DNA from: Paludibacteraceae bacterium | Lineage (GTDB): Bacteria > Bacteroidota > Bacteroidia > Bacteroidales > Paludibacteraceae | Assembly (NCBI GenBank): GCA_018433525.1 | Contig: JAHDRA010000045.1 | Coordinates: 57,794-121,793, forward strand | DNA length: 64,000 nucleotides | Direction of reading: 5' to 3' | In this document: positions 53,618 through 62,082 of the stretch, in pieces | Position numbering within the stretch: the stretch's first letter is position 1 | How the letters are laid out: every line of letters begins with the position of its first letter | Notes under the pieces: generated by a model | Databases searched by the model: none | The model's input: the letters and a program-made list of their open reading frames with translations, nothing else | What the model was told of the DNA's origin: nothing | Made by a program: the position numbers and the translations under genes

Positions 53618-53644
53618 ATGAAAAAAGGAGGAATAATAATATGA
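53618..53644 (+). other. Possible 8-codon upstream reading frame overlapping the ilvB start
   Basis: ATG AAA AAA GGA GGA ATA ATA ATA TGA encodes MKKGGIII and ends with a stop that overlaps the ilvB start codon (ATGA, 53641-53644). Three consecutive rare isoleucine codons just before the operon's second gene may be chance, since the GGAGG of the ilvB ribosome site forms part of it, but the arrangement would allow translational coupling. Translation not shown. Confidence 0.3.
53624..53631 (+). promoter_or_regulatory. Shine-Dalgarno sequence of ilvB
   Basis: AAAGGAGG lies nine bases before the ATG at 53641. Such a full anti-16S match is rare in Bacteroidota, and it fixes the ilvB start at 53641 rather than at an upstream TTG at 53599. 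Confidence 0.7.
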
Positions 53645-55326
53645 AAATGACAGGAGCAAAAGCATTGATAGAATCATTGCTGCAAGAAGGAGTAGAAACC
53701 ATATTCGGATACCCGGGCGGTGCCATTTTGCCCGTTTTTGATGCTTTATACGACTATGATCGGAAAGTAAATCATATTCTTACGCGTCACGAACAGGGTG
53801 CCGCTCATGCAGCTGAAGGATATGCCCGCGTTTCGGGGAAAGTGGGAGTTTGCCTGATAACTTCGGGACCGGCAGCAACTAATGCTATTACCGGAATCAG
53901 CGACGCTATGCTCGACAGCGTCCCATTGTTAGTCATTACAGGACAAGTTGGAGCAAGTTTGCTTGGTACGGATGCATTTCAGGAAATTGATGTGATTGGT
54001 ATTACACAACCTATAACAAAATGGTCATATCAGATTCGGCGGGCCGAAGATGTGGCATGGGCAGTTGCTCGCGCCTTTTACATTGCATCCACCGGACGTC
54101 CCGGACCTGTAGTACTCGATTTTACCAAAAATGCACAGTCGGAAGAAGTAGATTTTCAATACAAACCTTGTAAATTTATCCGCAGCTATGTTCCGGTTCC
54201 AGAAGTTAATTTTTCCCAAATCGAAAAAGCAGCCGAACTGATTAATGCCGCTGAAAAACCTTTTGCTGTGGTTGGTCATGGCGTGATTCTCGGTCAGGCA
54301 GAAAAAGACTTGATGGAATTTTTGGAAAAAGCCGATATTCCGGCTGCATGGACTTTACTGGGGGCTTCGGCCATGCCATCGGACTTTCGGCTGAACAAAG
54401 GATTTGTAGGCATGCACGGAAATGTAGCTCCCAATATGAAAACCAATGAATGTGATGTATTAATTGCCATCGGTATGCGCTTCGACGACCGTGTTACAGG
54501 CGATCTGAAAACGTATGCCAGTCAAGCCAAAATAATTCATATCGATATTGATGCAGCTGAACTGAATAAAAATCTGAAAGTGGAAGTGCCAGTTTTGGGC
54601 TCGGTAAAAGACGTGCTACCGGCTTTAACAAAACTTGTTAAACCTGCCAAACATACCGAATGGATTGATTCCTTTGATATTTTTGAAAAAACGGAATACG
54701 AAAAAGTAATTGAACGCGAGGTATTCCCCAAAAGCGGAAAAATTACAATGGGAGAAGTTATCCACAAAGTATCCGAAGCCACTCAGCACAATGCTATTTG
54801 TGTTACTGATGTGGGGCAAAATCAAATGGCATCGGCTCGCTATTTTAAATTTTCACAATCCAGAAGTTTGATAACCTCAGGTGGACTGGGCACAATGGGT
54901 TTTGGACTTCCGGCAGCTATTGGCGCAAAAATTGCTGCTCCGGACAGAACGGTTTGTCTGTTTGCCGGCGATGGCGGTTTCCAAATGACTATTCAGGAAC
55001 TTGGAACCATTATGGAAAACAATATCGGCGTAAAAATGATTGTGCTCGACAATAAGTTTTTGGGCATGGTGCGTCAGTGGCAGGAATTATTTTATGAAGA
55101 ACGCTACTCTTTCACCAAAATGAAAAATCCCGATTTTGTAGCTATTGGAAAGGCTTATAATATTGATGGAAAATTGGTTAACGAACGGGAAGAACTCGAT
55201 GAGGCCATTGCCGATATGCTGAAGGATGACAGACCTTATCTGTTGGTTGTAAATGTAGAAACAAAAGGAATGGTATACCCGATGATACCTGCCGGAACAA
55301 GTGTAACCAACATTATTCTGGAGTAG
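53641..55326 (+). CDS. ilvB: Acetolactate synthase, large (catalytic) subunit
   Basis: IlvB is the TPP- and FAD-dependent catalytic subunit of acetohydroxyacid synthase, making 2-acetolactate or 2-aceto-2-hydroxybutyrate. The 561-residue protein has GYPGGAILPVFDALYD at the N terminus with the catalytic glutamate of HEQGAAHAAEGYAR, and the TPP-binding part GDGGFQMTIQELGTIMENNIGVKMIVLDN (about 452-480; GDG to NN). SDAMLDSVPLLVITGQV and RFDDRVTG are also typical. The ATG at 53641 is supported by AAAGGAGG nine bases upstream. The regulatory subunit ilvN follows after 66 bases. Confidence 0.97.
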   Translation: MKMTGAKALIESLLQEGVETIFGYPGGAILPVFDALYDYDRKVNHILTRHEQGAAHAAEGYARVSGKVGVCLITSGPAATNAITGISDAMLDSVPLLVITGQVGASLLGTDAFQEIDVIGITQPITKWSYQIRRAEDVAWAVARAFYIASTGRPGPVVLDFTKNAQSEEVDFQYKPCKFIRSYVPVPEVNFSQIEKAAELINAAEKPFAVVGHGVILGQAEKDLMEFLEKADIPAAWTLLGASAMPSDFRLNKGFVGMHGNVAPNMKTNECDVLIAIGMRFDDRVTGDLKTYASQAKIIHIDIDAAELNKNLKVEVPVLGSVKDVLPALTKLVKPAKHTEWIDSFDIFEKTEYEKVIEREVFPKSGKITMGEVIHKVSEATQHNAICVTDVGQNQMASARYFKFSQSRSLITSGGLGTMGFGLPAAIGAKIAAPDRTVCLFAGDGGFQMTIQELGTIMENNIGVKMIVLDNKFLGMVRQWQELFYEERYSFTKMKNPDFVAIGKAYNIDGKLVNEREELDEAIADMLKDDRPYLLVVNVETKGMVYPMIPAGTSVTNIILE

Positions 55327-55392
55327 ATTTATTACTGAAATTTCAAAAATATAACTTCAGAGATTTATCAGCATTTTTTAAAACTTTGCATT

Positions 55393-55962
55393 ATGGAAAA
55401 GACATTATATACCGTTATCATTTTTTCGGAAAATACGGTTGGCGTACTGAACCAAATTACCGTCATCTTCACGCGTAGAGGTCTGAATATTGAGACTTTG
55501 TCGGTTTCTCCATCGGCCATTGCAGGTATTCATAAATTTACGATTACCGTCATTACCACACAGGATGTTATCGAAAAAGTAGTGCAGCAAATCGACAAAC
55601 GCGTCGATATTCTGAAGGCTTACTACAATACCGATGAAGATCTTGTACATCAGGAAATTGCATTGTACAAAGTGGCAACGGACAAATTGCTCGAATTGGG
55701 GTCTATCGAAAAAATGATTCGAGATTACCAAATTCATGTGTTGGAACTCACCGAAAACTGTGTGGTTTTTGAGAAAACCGGACATTATCAGGAAACACAG
55801 AAGCTTTTTGAAGAATTGAGCTCGACTATTGGCGTTTTGCAATTTATTCGTTCGGGACGAATTGCCATCACCAAGTCGAAAGTGGAACGGCTGAGCGATA
55901 TGCTCGAAAAAATGAGTAAACTTGAACAAAAAGTCAATGCCACAACCGAAACACAAGAATAA
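55393..55962 (+). CDS. ilvN: Acetolactate synthase, small (regulatory) subunit
   Basis: IlvN binds valine and modulates the large subunit. The 189-residue protein has an N-terminal ACT domain (about 5-78): YTVIIFSENTVGVLNQITVIFTRRGLNIETLSVSPS, with the G-V-L-N/QIT pattern of the family, and a C-terminal part ending in a charged tail. It belongs to the longer two-domain IlvH type. A small hairpin ATTGCAAC/GTTGCAAT (55962-55985) starts at the stop codon and lies before the next gene; it has no T-run, so it may influence mRNA decay rather than termination. Confidence 0.94.
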   Translation: MEKTLYTVIIFSENTVGVLNQITVIFTRRGLNIETLSVSPSAIAGIHKFTITVITTQDVIEKVVQQIDKRVDILKAYYNTDEDLVHQEIALYKVATDKLLELGSIEKMIRDYQIHVLELTENCVVFEKTGHYQETQKLFEELSSTIGVLQFIRSGRIAITKSKVERLSDMLEKMSKLEQKVNATTETQE

Positions 55963-56003
55963 TTGCAACGACAAATTGTTGCAATACCAACTTAAAAATA
56001 CGA

Positions 56004-56735
56004 GTGGAAAAAGAGTTTTCATATATTTTTAAAATTGCTCCGTCCAATGTCGATTTTCAGGGAAAGCTCACTTTAGCCTCGCTAATAGAGCTTTTAATGG
56101 AAGCAGCAGGCAGACATGCCGATGGAAATGGTTTTGGGATGCGGCAATTGAATGAATTCAATGCTTCGTGGGTGGTGCTACGAATTGCATTGGAAATAAA
56201 TTATTATCCTGAACAATATGACGAAATAAAAATATCGACATGGATTGAAAAAATTCAGCCGATAAAAACCATACGCAATTTTTGTATTGAAAATGCACAG
56301 GGAGAAATTATTGCCTCAGCCACTTCAGAATGGATTATGATGGATTTGACCCAACGCAAACCAAAAGATTTGCTTTCTCTGGAAGGTTTTGAAGAATTTG
56401 CCACAGGAAAAGAAATCTCGGCCGGTAAATTGGAGAAACTTCCTCCCGTGAAAGGTGAGCTGGTAGACAAAATAACCGTGAAATATGGCGATATCGATAT
56501 TAACGGACATGTAAACAGTATCCGTTACGTACAATGGCTATGCAATTGCTTCAATTTGTCGGACTATCGGGAAAAGCAAATTGAACGCTTTGAGATTCAC
56601 TATATTTCCGAATTACATGAAAACGAAATTATTAAAATTTTTCGAGAAGAAAAGAAGAAAAATGATTTTTATTTCGAAATAGACAGTGATAAAAAAACGA
56701 CTTGCAAAGCAAGAATAAGCTTTTCGGAAAAGTAA
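56004..56735 (+). CDS. Acyl-ACP thioesterase-like protein in the ilv operon
   Basis: The 243-residue product is a double-hotdog acyl-ACP thioesterase of the FatA type. The first hotdog has LTLASLIELLMEAAGRHADGNGFGM, and the second has VKYGDIDINGHVNSIRYVQWL, where the catalytic Asp/Asn/His region lies (GDIDINGHVN). The gene has a GTG start (56004). It sits between ilvN and ilvC, an arrangement I recall from other Bacteroidales. Branched 2-oxoacids from the operon are primers of branched-chain fatty acids in this phylum, which could explain its place here; this is inference. It has no signal peptide. Confidence 0.88.
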   Translation: MEKEFSYIFKIAPSNVDFQGKLTLASLIELLMEAAGRHADGNGFGMRQLNEFNASWVVLRIALEINYYPEQYDEIKISTWIEKIQPIKTIRNFCIENAQGEIIASATSEWIMMDLTQRKPKDLLSLEGFEEFATGKEISAGKLEKLPPVKGELVDKITVKYGDIDINGHVNSIRYVQWLCNCFNLSDYREKQIERFEIHYISELHENEIIKIFREEKKKNDFYFEIDSDKKTTCKARISFSEK

Positions 56736-56807
56736 CAAATAAAATTTTTAGCAAACAATTGATAACAAACAACTTAATAACAAATAATTTTTAAAAACTA
56801 CAAAAAA

Positions 56808-57854
56808 ATGGCAGTAATTAATTTTGGCGGTGTTGACGAAAATGTAATAACCCGCGAAGAATTTCCTTTGAGCAAAGCTCGTGAAGTACTGAAGGATGAA
56901 GTAATTGCCGTAATTGGTTACGGTGTTCAAGGTCCGGGTCAATCGCTCAATTTGCGGGACAATGGTTTTAATGTCATTGTTGGACAACGCAAGGGCGGTA
57001 AAACTTGGGAAAAAGCTGTTGCCGATGGCTGGGTTCCCGGCGAAACACTTTTCGATATTGAAGAAGCTGCAGAAAGAGGAACCATCATTCAGTATTTGCT
57101 TTCGGATGCAGCCCAAATAGAAGTTTGGCCACGTATAAAACCGTATCTGACACCCGGCAAGGCTTTGTATTTTTCTCATGGATTTGGCATCACCTTTAAG
57201 GATCGTACGGGCATTATTCCTCCTCCCGATATCGACGTAATTATGGTAGCTCCCAAAGGTTCGGGAACTTCTTTACGTCGATTGTTTCTCGAAGGACGTG
57301 GATTGAATTCTTCCTACGCCATTTTTCAGGATGCTACAGGGAAAGCCTTTGACAGAGTGATTGCACTCGGAATAGGTGTAGGTTCAGGCTATTTATTTGA
57401 AACTACTTTTGAAAGAGAAGTTTATTCCGATCTTACCGGTGAACGCGGAACTTTGATGGGAGCTATTCAGGGACTTTTGTCGGCTCAATATGAAGTGCTC
57501 AGAGCACACGGACATTCTCCTTCGGAAGCTTTCAATGAAACTGTGGAAGAACTGACGCAATCGCTGATGCCACTTTTTGCCGAAAACGGTATGGATTGGA
57601 TGTATGCCAACTGTTCCACTACAGCTCAGCGCGGTGCATTGGACTGGATGGGCCCATTCCACGATGCCACCAAACCGGTATTCGAAAAACTTTATAACGA
57701 AGTGGCTTCAGGTCGTGAAGCACAACGTTCCATTGATTCCAATTCCCGCCCCGATTACAGGGAACGGCTTGAAGAGGAACTTAAGGCTTTGCGCGAAAGC
57801 GAAATGTGGAGAACAGGCGCTGTTGTTAGAAAACTTCGCCCCGAAAACAATTAA
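56808..57854 (+). CDS. ilvC: Ketol-acid reductoisomerase
   Basis: IlvC (KARI) isomerises and reduces acetohydroxy acids to 2,3-dihydroxy acids with NADPH. The 348-residue protein is a class I-length enzyme of the Bacteroidota kind. The Rossmann motif VIGYGVQGPGQSLNLRDNGFNVIVGQRKGGKTW holds the GxGxxG fingerprint and a basic loop (QRKGG) that suggests NADP preference. SHGFGITFKD, MVAPKGSGTSLRR, and the metal and substrate ligands in LTGERGTLMGAIQGLL and the helix around NETVEELTQSL all fit. It is the last gene of the operon and is followed by a strong terminator. Confidence 0.95.
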   Translation: MAVINFGGVDENVITREEFPLSKAREVLKDEVIAVIGYGVQGPGQSLNLRDNGFNVIVGQRKGGKTWEKAVADGWVPGETLFDIEEAAERGTIIQYLLSDAAQIEVWPRIKPYLTPGKALYFSHGFGITFKDRTGIIPPPDIDVIMVAPKGSGTSLRRLFLEGRGLNSSYAIFQDATGKAFDRVIALGIGVGSGYLFETTFEREVYSDLTGERGTLMGAIQGLLSAQYEVLRAHGHSPSEAFNETVEELTQSLMPLFAENGMDWMYANCSTTAQRGALDWMGPFHDATKPVFEKLYNEVASGREAQRSIDSNSRPDYRERLEEELKALRESEMWRTGAVVRKLRPENN

Positions 57855-57878
57855 ATTTTTTTGATTAAGAATTTCACT

Positions 57879-57922
57879 AAAAACCTGTCTGTTTTGAAAT
57901 TAATTCAAACGACAGGTTTTTT
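57879..57922 (+). terminator. Terminator of the ilv operon
   Basis: An 11-bp stem AAAAACCTGTC (57879-57889) with GACAGGTTTTT (57911-57921) is followed by T's, and the loop itself can pair further (TTTTGAA / TTCAAA). It lies about 25 bases after the ilvC stop codon. Confidence 0.85.
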
Positions 57923-57984
57923 ATAAAAAGCCCTCTTAGCTTTATTATATTATTTTCATGTTGTTTATATGACAATCATGGCAG

Positions 57985-58072
57985 TATTTCACCAACTGTG
58001 TAAATTAAAAAGTTGGAGCAAAAATTAAAATCTTATTTTTCGCCGAAGGAAGAATAAATTGATTAAGAAAAA
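57985..58072. repeat. Dispersed ~90 nt hairpin element, copy 2
   Basis: Homologous to 7241-7331 by eye at roughly 80% identity. The hairpin here is TTATTTTT (58033-58040) with AAGAATAA (58050-58057), in the same place as in copy 1, with a changed loop. It lies just beyond the ilv terminator, so it is not needed for ilv termination. Confidence 0.65.
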
Positions 58073-58327
58073 TGTCCTAATTTTGACTAGTAAGTCAAAT
58101 TGGTTGTTAAAAAGGTTGTAAGTTACATATTATCATATCTTTCCTCTATAAATCTTAGGTTAATATTTTGAATAAGATAATCGTATTGTTTTGATAATCA
58201 GATTATCAGTGATATTTAATTCTGTAAAAAAGACAAAGCTAAAGCCTGCGTCTTTCTTTTTTGAAAGGCGGAAACATGAAAAATAATCAGTCGAGCCTTG
58301 AAAAGTCCATTTTTTATTAAGTTATTA

Positions 58328-58361
58328 TTGACTTGGTAAAACATAGCGTTTATCAAGTCAA
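58328..58361 (+). terminator. Strong hairpin with T-run in the intergenic region
   Basis: TTGACTTGGTAAA (58328-58340) pairs with TTTATCAAGTCAA (58349-58361), one wobble, loop of eight; the plus strand continues with CAATTTTTTTTT. It looks like a Rho-independent terminator, but no plus-strand gene lies close before it. Because it lies just past the IS remnant's stop codon, it may be a terminal structure of the lost element. Confidence 0.5.
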
Positions 58362-58396
58362 CAATTTTTTTTTAATTCGAGCCAAAAAGATGATTT

Positions 58397-58525
58397 CTAT
58401 TTATTCATCATCCTCTTAAAGTTAAATGCAACTGCTGCAAGCATTACATTTTATCGCATGTAATTCCTTTGTAGAAATTACGATTTAAGCGATGGTCTGT
58501 TTTTTAAATGACCGTTAATAATTTT
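58397..58525 (-). pseudogene. C-terminal remnant of an IS5-type transposase
   Basis: On the minus strand, three frame-shifted pieces join into the typical end of an IS5-like transposase: KIINGHLKN, then HRLNRNFYKGITCDK, then VMLAAVAFNFKRMMNK followed by TAG at 58397-58399. The layout GHLK-HRL-RN-KG-L-AA-FN matches the usual C terminus of this family. The pieces are in different frames with an in-frame TAA between the last two, so this is a decayed fossil. Inverted ends were not identified. Confidence 0.75.
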
Positions 58526-58632
58526 TACGAAAACTTTGAAAAAATCATCGAATTTTTAATTCGATTTTTCTACTCGATAGCTCTAATGGACAATTTGGGA
58601 TTATGAGATGAGATGAAATGAGAGGAAAAGTA

Positions 58633-61600
58633 TTAGAATTCAAGTTTAATTCCAGCACTTAATGTAGCAACCCCATAATTAAGCCCAATATTTCCTAGCG
58701 ATATGTTTGCTTCAGCGCCTGCATTTTGTAATGACAACTCAGGTGAACCATTCGAAAATTTTGATAATGTTATTAAGTTTTGACAATTAATTTGAGCTAT
58801 TATTTTTCCAAGTCCGAATTTTTTGGTGTTTTTTGAGTCGAAAGTATAGTTCATACTCAAATTGCGCAATCGCAAATACGATGCATTCATCAAATAACGT
58901 GTGCTATTACGGTTCGCCATTTGAGAGTTATAAAGAAGTGGTGTGTTTGAGTTTTTATTTTCAGGCGTCCAATAATTTTGTAGCGAAACCATCTTATTGT
59001 TTATGTCATAGGTGTTTACGTATGAATTTTGTCGCATACCGTTGTGATATATCCAATTTCCGAGTTGAAATGAAAAGTGTATGTTGAGTTCGAATTTTTT
59101 GTATGCAAAGAAATTACTCACTCCTCCGTATAATTTGGGATAGGGTGTCTTGTCTGTTATCAATACAGACTGGTTGCGATACTCAACAGATGTAAGCATT
59201 TCGGCATCCAATAATTTACCTGTTTTAGTTTTATTTGTTTCGGGTCCTATAACTTCATATATCATTTCATGTCCAGTTTCGGGGTTGACACCTGCCCATA
59301 ATGGTAGGTAGTATAAACCTAGTGGGTAACCCACATAAGCTCTATTTATTCCATTTTCAATATAGTTTTGCTGAGTCGAAAGTTTTGAAATCTTTGTATT
59401 AAACATTGAAATGTTAAATTCGGTTTTCCATTTGAATAAACCATCATAATTGGTAGTTTTTAAATCTAAATCGAAACCATTGTTATTCAAATTACCCGAA
59501 TTTATTGGAACTTCTGTGTTAAAGTATCCTTGGAATTTTCCAATATTGTAATTCAAAAGTAAATCAGAGTTACGTTTTAAAAACCAATCTAGGCTTGCTG
59601 ATATTTTGTTTTTTAAAGCTGAAATATTGAATCCTACATTCAATTGTAGTTGTTTTTCCCAACGCACATCCAAGTTTGCTATTCTGTCCAACACAAAGCC
59701 AGGGCTACCTGCGTATTCAGCCCAATTGAGTACTCGCGATTCGGCAGGAAAATTACCAACCTCTGCATTTCCTACAAAACCATAACTTGTTCTAAATTTT
59801 AAATAATCAATTGATTTTATCTGTGAAAAAAAGTTTTCTTCACTTAACATCCAACTCATTCCAAGCCCCGGGAAAAACCCCCATCTATTATCATTAATGA
59901 ATCGAGATGTGCCGTCGGCTCGTGCGTTTAATTCAAAAAAATACTTCTCGTCTAATGCATATTGAGTTCTGTTAAAAAAGGATACAAATCGATAGCCATC
60001 CATTCCTGCCGATTGTCGTGTTAGTACTTTTTCGGTGTTTGCATTAGTTAGCTGAAAGTAATTGGTTGGAAAACCCTCAAAGCGTGCAACATTAAAATCG
60101 CTGTTAAAGGATTGAATGTTATTACCCAGCATAACTTTTATGACATGCCGGTTGTTTATTTTTGTATTGTAATTCAGTAAATTGTTTACATTAAATCCAT
60201 AGCTTAAGGTTCTTGAATATAGTATTATACCGCTTTTTGATGGGTCGATAGCTTCATCTTCGCGATAAAAGTCTTTTGACTGAAAATATCGATACCTGCT
60301 AGTACCGGGTGTCATACTAAGTTCAGATCTAAATGCAAATTTTTGCATCAATTTAATATCGAAATAACCAAGTAATAAACCATTAAAATTAATATTGTCA
60401 TCCCAAGTTTCACTCATTCTATAAAGTGGATTACTGCCTTTTTTGTCATTTATATTGCGTGCGTCGAAATATTTACCCGAACCATCTGGCGCATATATTG
60501 GGAGCAATGAAGAACGTGAAAATAAAGACTCCAACTTGTCAAAAGTTGAATTTTTCGAAGTATTTAGAGTGAAATTTATGTTAAATCCAGTGTTAATTCT
60601 CTCCGATATCTTAAAATCATTTTTTAATACTAAAGTGCTTCTTTTCTTGTTTTTATTATCAACTAGTTCATTGTCCGATTTATGCGATAAACTAATGTAG
60701 TAACTATTTGACTTTTGTCCACCTTGAAACGATAAGCGGACATCTTGAGAAATTGCAGCCTGTGTTAATGCCGATTCCCAGTCGGTTCCAAGAGGGTTGT
60801 TAAGCAAATAAGTATTCAACCAATCGCGGTTAAAACCTAAAAAATTAGCATAATCTGGTGAAAAAGGGAAATATTTGATAGGATTGTTATCTTCTAATGT
60901 TTTATTTTCAGGATACCTGTTATAGTAAGCTGCATCAAGTAATGAAATTAGTTCTTTGCCCTTAATGAATTTTGGTTTGTTCGTTACGTAATTGATTGAT
61001 GTTCTATATTCGGCAATTGTTTTTTGTTTCGAATTCAAATCACCTGATTTTGTGCTTATAACAATAACTCCATTGGAAGCACGTGAGCCAAAAATAGCCG
61101 CTGAGGCTGCATCTTTTAGAAACTCTACTGAAGCAATATCGTTAGGGTTAATGTCATTTAAGCCAATGGTTTGAGGAATCCCGTCTATAACAACAAGTGG
61201 GTCGGCTGACGAGTTTATTGACGAAACACCTCTTATGCGATAATTTTGATTCGATGCCCAAAGTCCTGCAACATTACCTTCGAAACTATTCCCAATATTT
61301 CCCCCAACATTGTTTTTAATTGCAAATTTCGGTAATGATTGTATAGCTCCTGTAGTTTCTCGTTTTTGCATGCTGCCATACCCTATAACTAATAACTCGC
61401 TGAGCAATAAGTTGTTGGAGCGCATCGTCACTTTGTAAATGTTATTGTTATTCAAAAGTTTTAGTGTTTCTCGCTTGAAACCATGCATAAAAAAATATAA
61501 GCTTGAATCTTTTGGTATGCTATAAATATTAAAACTGCCATCTTCATTACTTATACCTAGAATGTTGCCTTGTTTGTCGGTGATGTAAACGCCAGGTAAT

Positions 61601-62016
61601 TGTTGTTGTAATTCATCAACAATTACGCCCATAATACTTTTAGACTCTTTTAGAGTCAAATTGTTAGTATCTTTCTTGGCACGCAAAAACACATAAACAT
61701 CTTTTATCGTATAAGTAATGTCGGTTCCTGCAAACAATGTATTTAAAGTCTCATACAAATCAAGATTATTTGTCTGTAAACTTTTAATGCCAAATTCATT
61801 CAGGTCCGATGTGTTGTAAACAAATACTACATCCCATTTAAGCTCAATTTCGCGCATTATTTGCTTGAAATCAGCATTTTCGAAATTTAACGATATTTTT
61901 TCATCATGTTTTTGTGCCCACGCTTTAGCGCTCGCAAGATTTAAACAAATGATAATTACGATGAGTAATAAGCGATTGAATATGTTTTGTTTTCTTCTCA
62001 ATTCGATTTTTGACAT
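58633..62016 (-). CDS. SusC/RagA-family TonB-dependent outer-membrane receptor
   Basis: This 1127-residue protein is a SusC-like TonB-dependent transporter. A signal peptide ends near residue 35. A secretin/TonB N-terminal (STN) domain follows (about 40-115: LNFENADFKQIMREIELKWDVVFVYN), then a carboxypeptidase-regulatory domain (about 128-205), then the plug (GYGSMQKRETTGAIQSL ... RIRGVSSINSSADPLVVIDGIP, DIASVEFLKDAASAAIFGSRASNGVIVIST), and then the 22-strand barrel, ending in the typical aromatic-rich strand (VATLSAGIKLEF). The STN domain often indicates control by an anti-sigma factor, but no such gene is in view. The partner susD lies upstream, which is the reverse of the usual order. The glycan or peptide substrate is unknown. 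Confidence 0.93.
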   Translation of the reverse strand: MSKIELRRKQNIFNRLLLIVIIICLNLASAKAWAQKHDEKISLNFENADFKQIMREIELKWDVVFVYNTSDLNEFGIKSLQTNNLDLYETLNTLFAGTDITYTIKDVYVFLRAKKDTNNLTLKESKSIMGVIVDELQQQLPGVYITDKQGNILGISNEDGSFNIYSIPKDSSLYFFMHGFKRETLKLLNNNNIYKVTMRSNNLLLSELLVIGYGSMQKRETTGAIQSLPKFAIKNNVGGNIGNSFEGNVAGLWASNQNYRIRGVSSINSSADPLVVIDGIPQTIGLNDINPNDIASVEFLKDAASAAIFGSRASNGVIVISTKSGDLNSKQKTIAEYRTSINYVTNKPKFIKGKELISLLDAAYYNRYPENKTLEDNNPIKYFPFSPDYANFLGFNRDWLNTYLLNNPLGTDWESALTQAAISQDVRLSFQGGQKSNSYYISLSHKSDNELVDNKNKKRSTLVLKNDFKISERINTGFNINFTLNTSKNSTFDKLESLFSRSSLLPIYAPDGSGKYFDARNINDKKGSNPLYRMSETWDDNINFNGLLLGYFDIKLMQKFAFRSELSMTPGTSRYRYFQSKDFYREDEAIDPSKSGIILYSRTLSYGFNVNNLLNYNTKINNRHVIKVMLGNNIQSFNSDFNVARFEGFPTNYFQLTNANTEKVLTRQSAGMDGYRFVSFFNRTQYALDEKYFFELNARADGTSRFINDNRWGFFPGLGMSWMLSEENFFSQIKSIDYLKFRTSYGFVGNAEVGNFPAESRVLNWAEYAGSPGFVLDRIANLDVRWEKQLQLNVGFNISALKNKISASLDWFLKRNSDLLLNYNIGKFQGYFNTEVPINSGNLNNNGFDLDLKTTNYDGLFKWKTEFNISMFNTKISKLSTQQNYIENGINRAYVGYPLGLYYLPLWAGVNPETGHEMIYEVIGPETNKTKTGKLLDAEMLTSVEYRNQSVLITDKTPYPKLYGGVSNFFAYKKFELNIHFSFQLGNWIYHNGMRQNSYVNTYDINNKMVSLQNYWTPENKNSNTPLLYNSQMANRNSTRYLMNASYLRLRNLSMNYTFDSKNTKKFGLGKIIAQINCQNLITLSKFSNGSPELSLQNAGAEANISLGNIGLNYGVATLSAGIKLEF

Positions 62017-62082
62017 AATAGGCTCCGTATTATAGCTTGCCGTGCATTATACTTATTCGGATTATATACATTTTATTATTCT

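Noticed and set aside
55405..56022. 205-codon frame on the minus strand
   Set aside because: Antisense to ilvN, whose plus-strand product has clear ACT-domain features.
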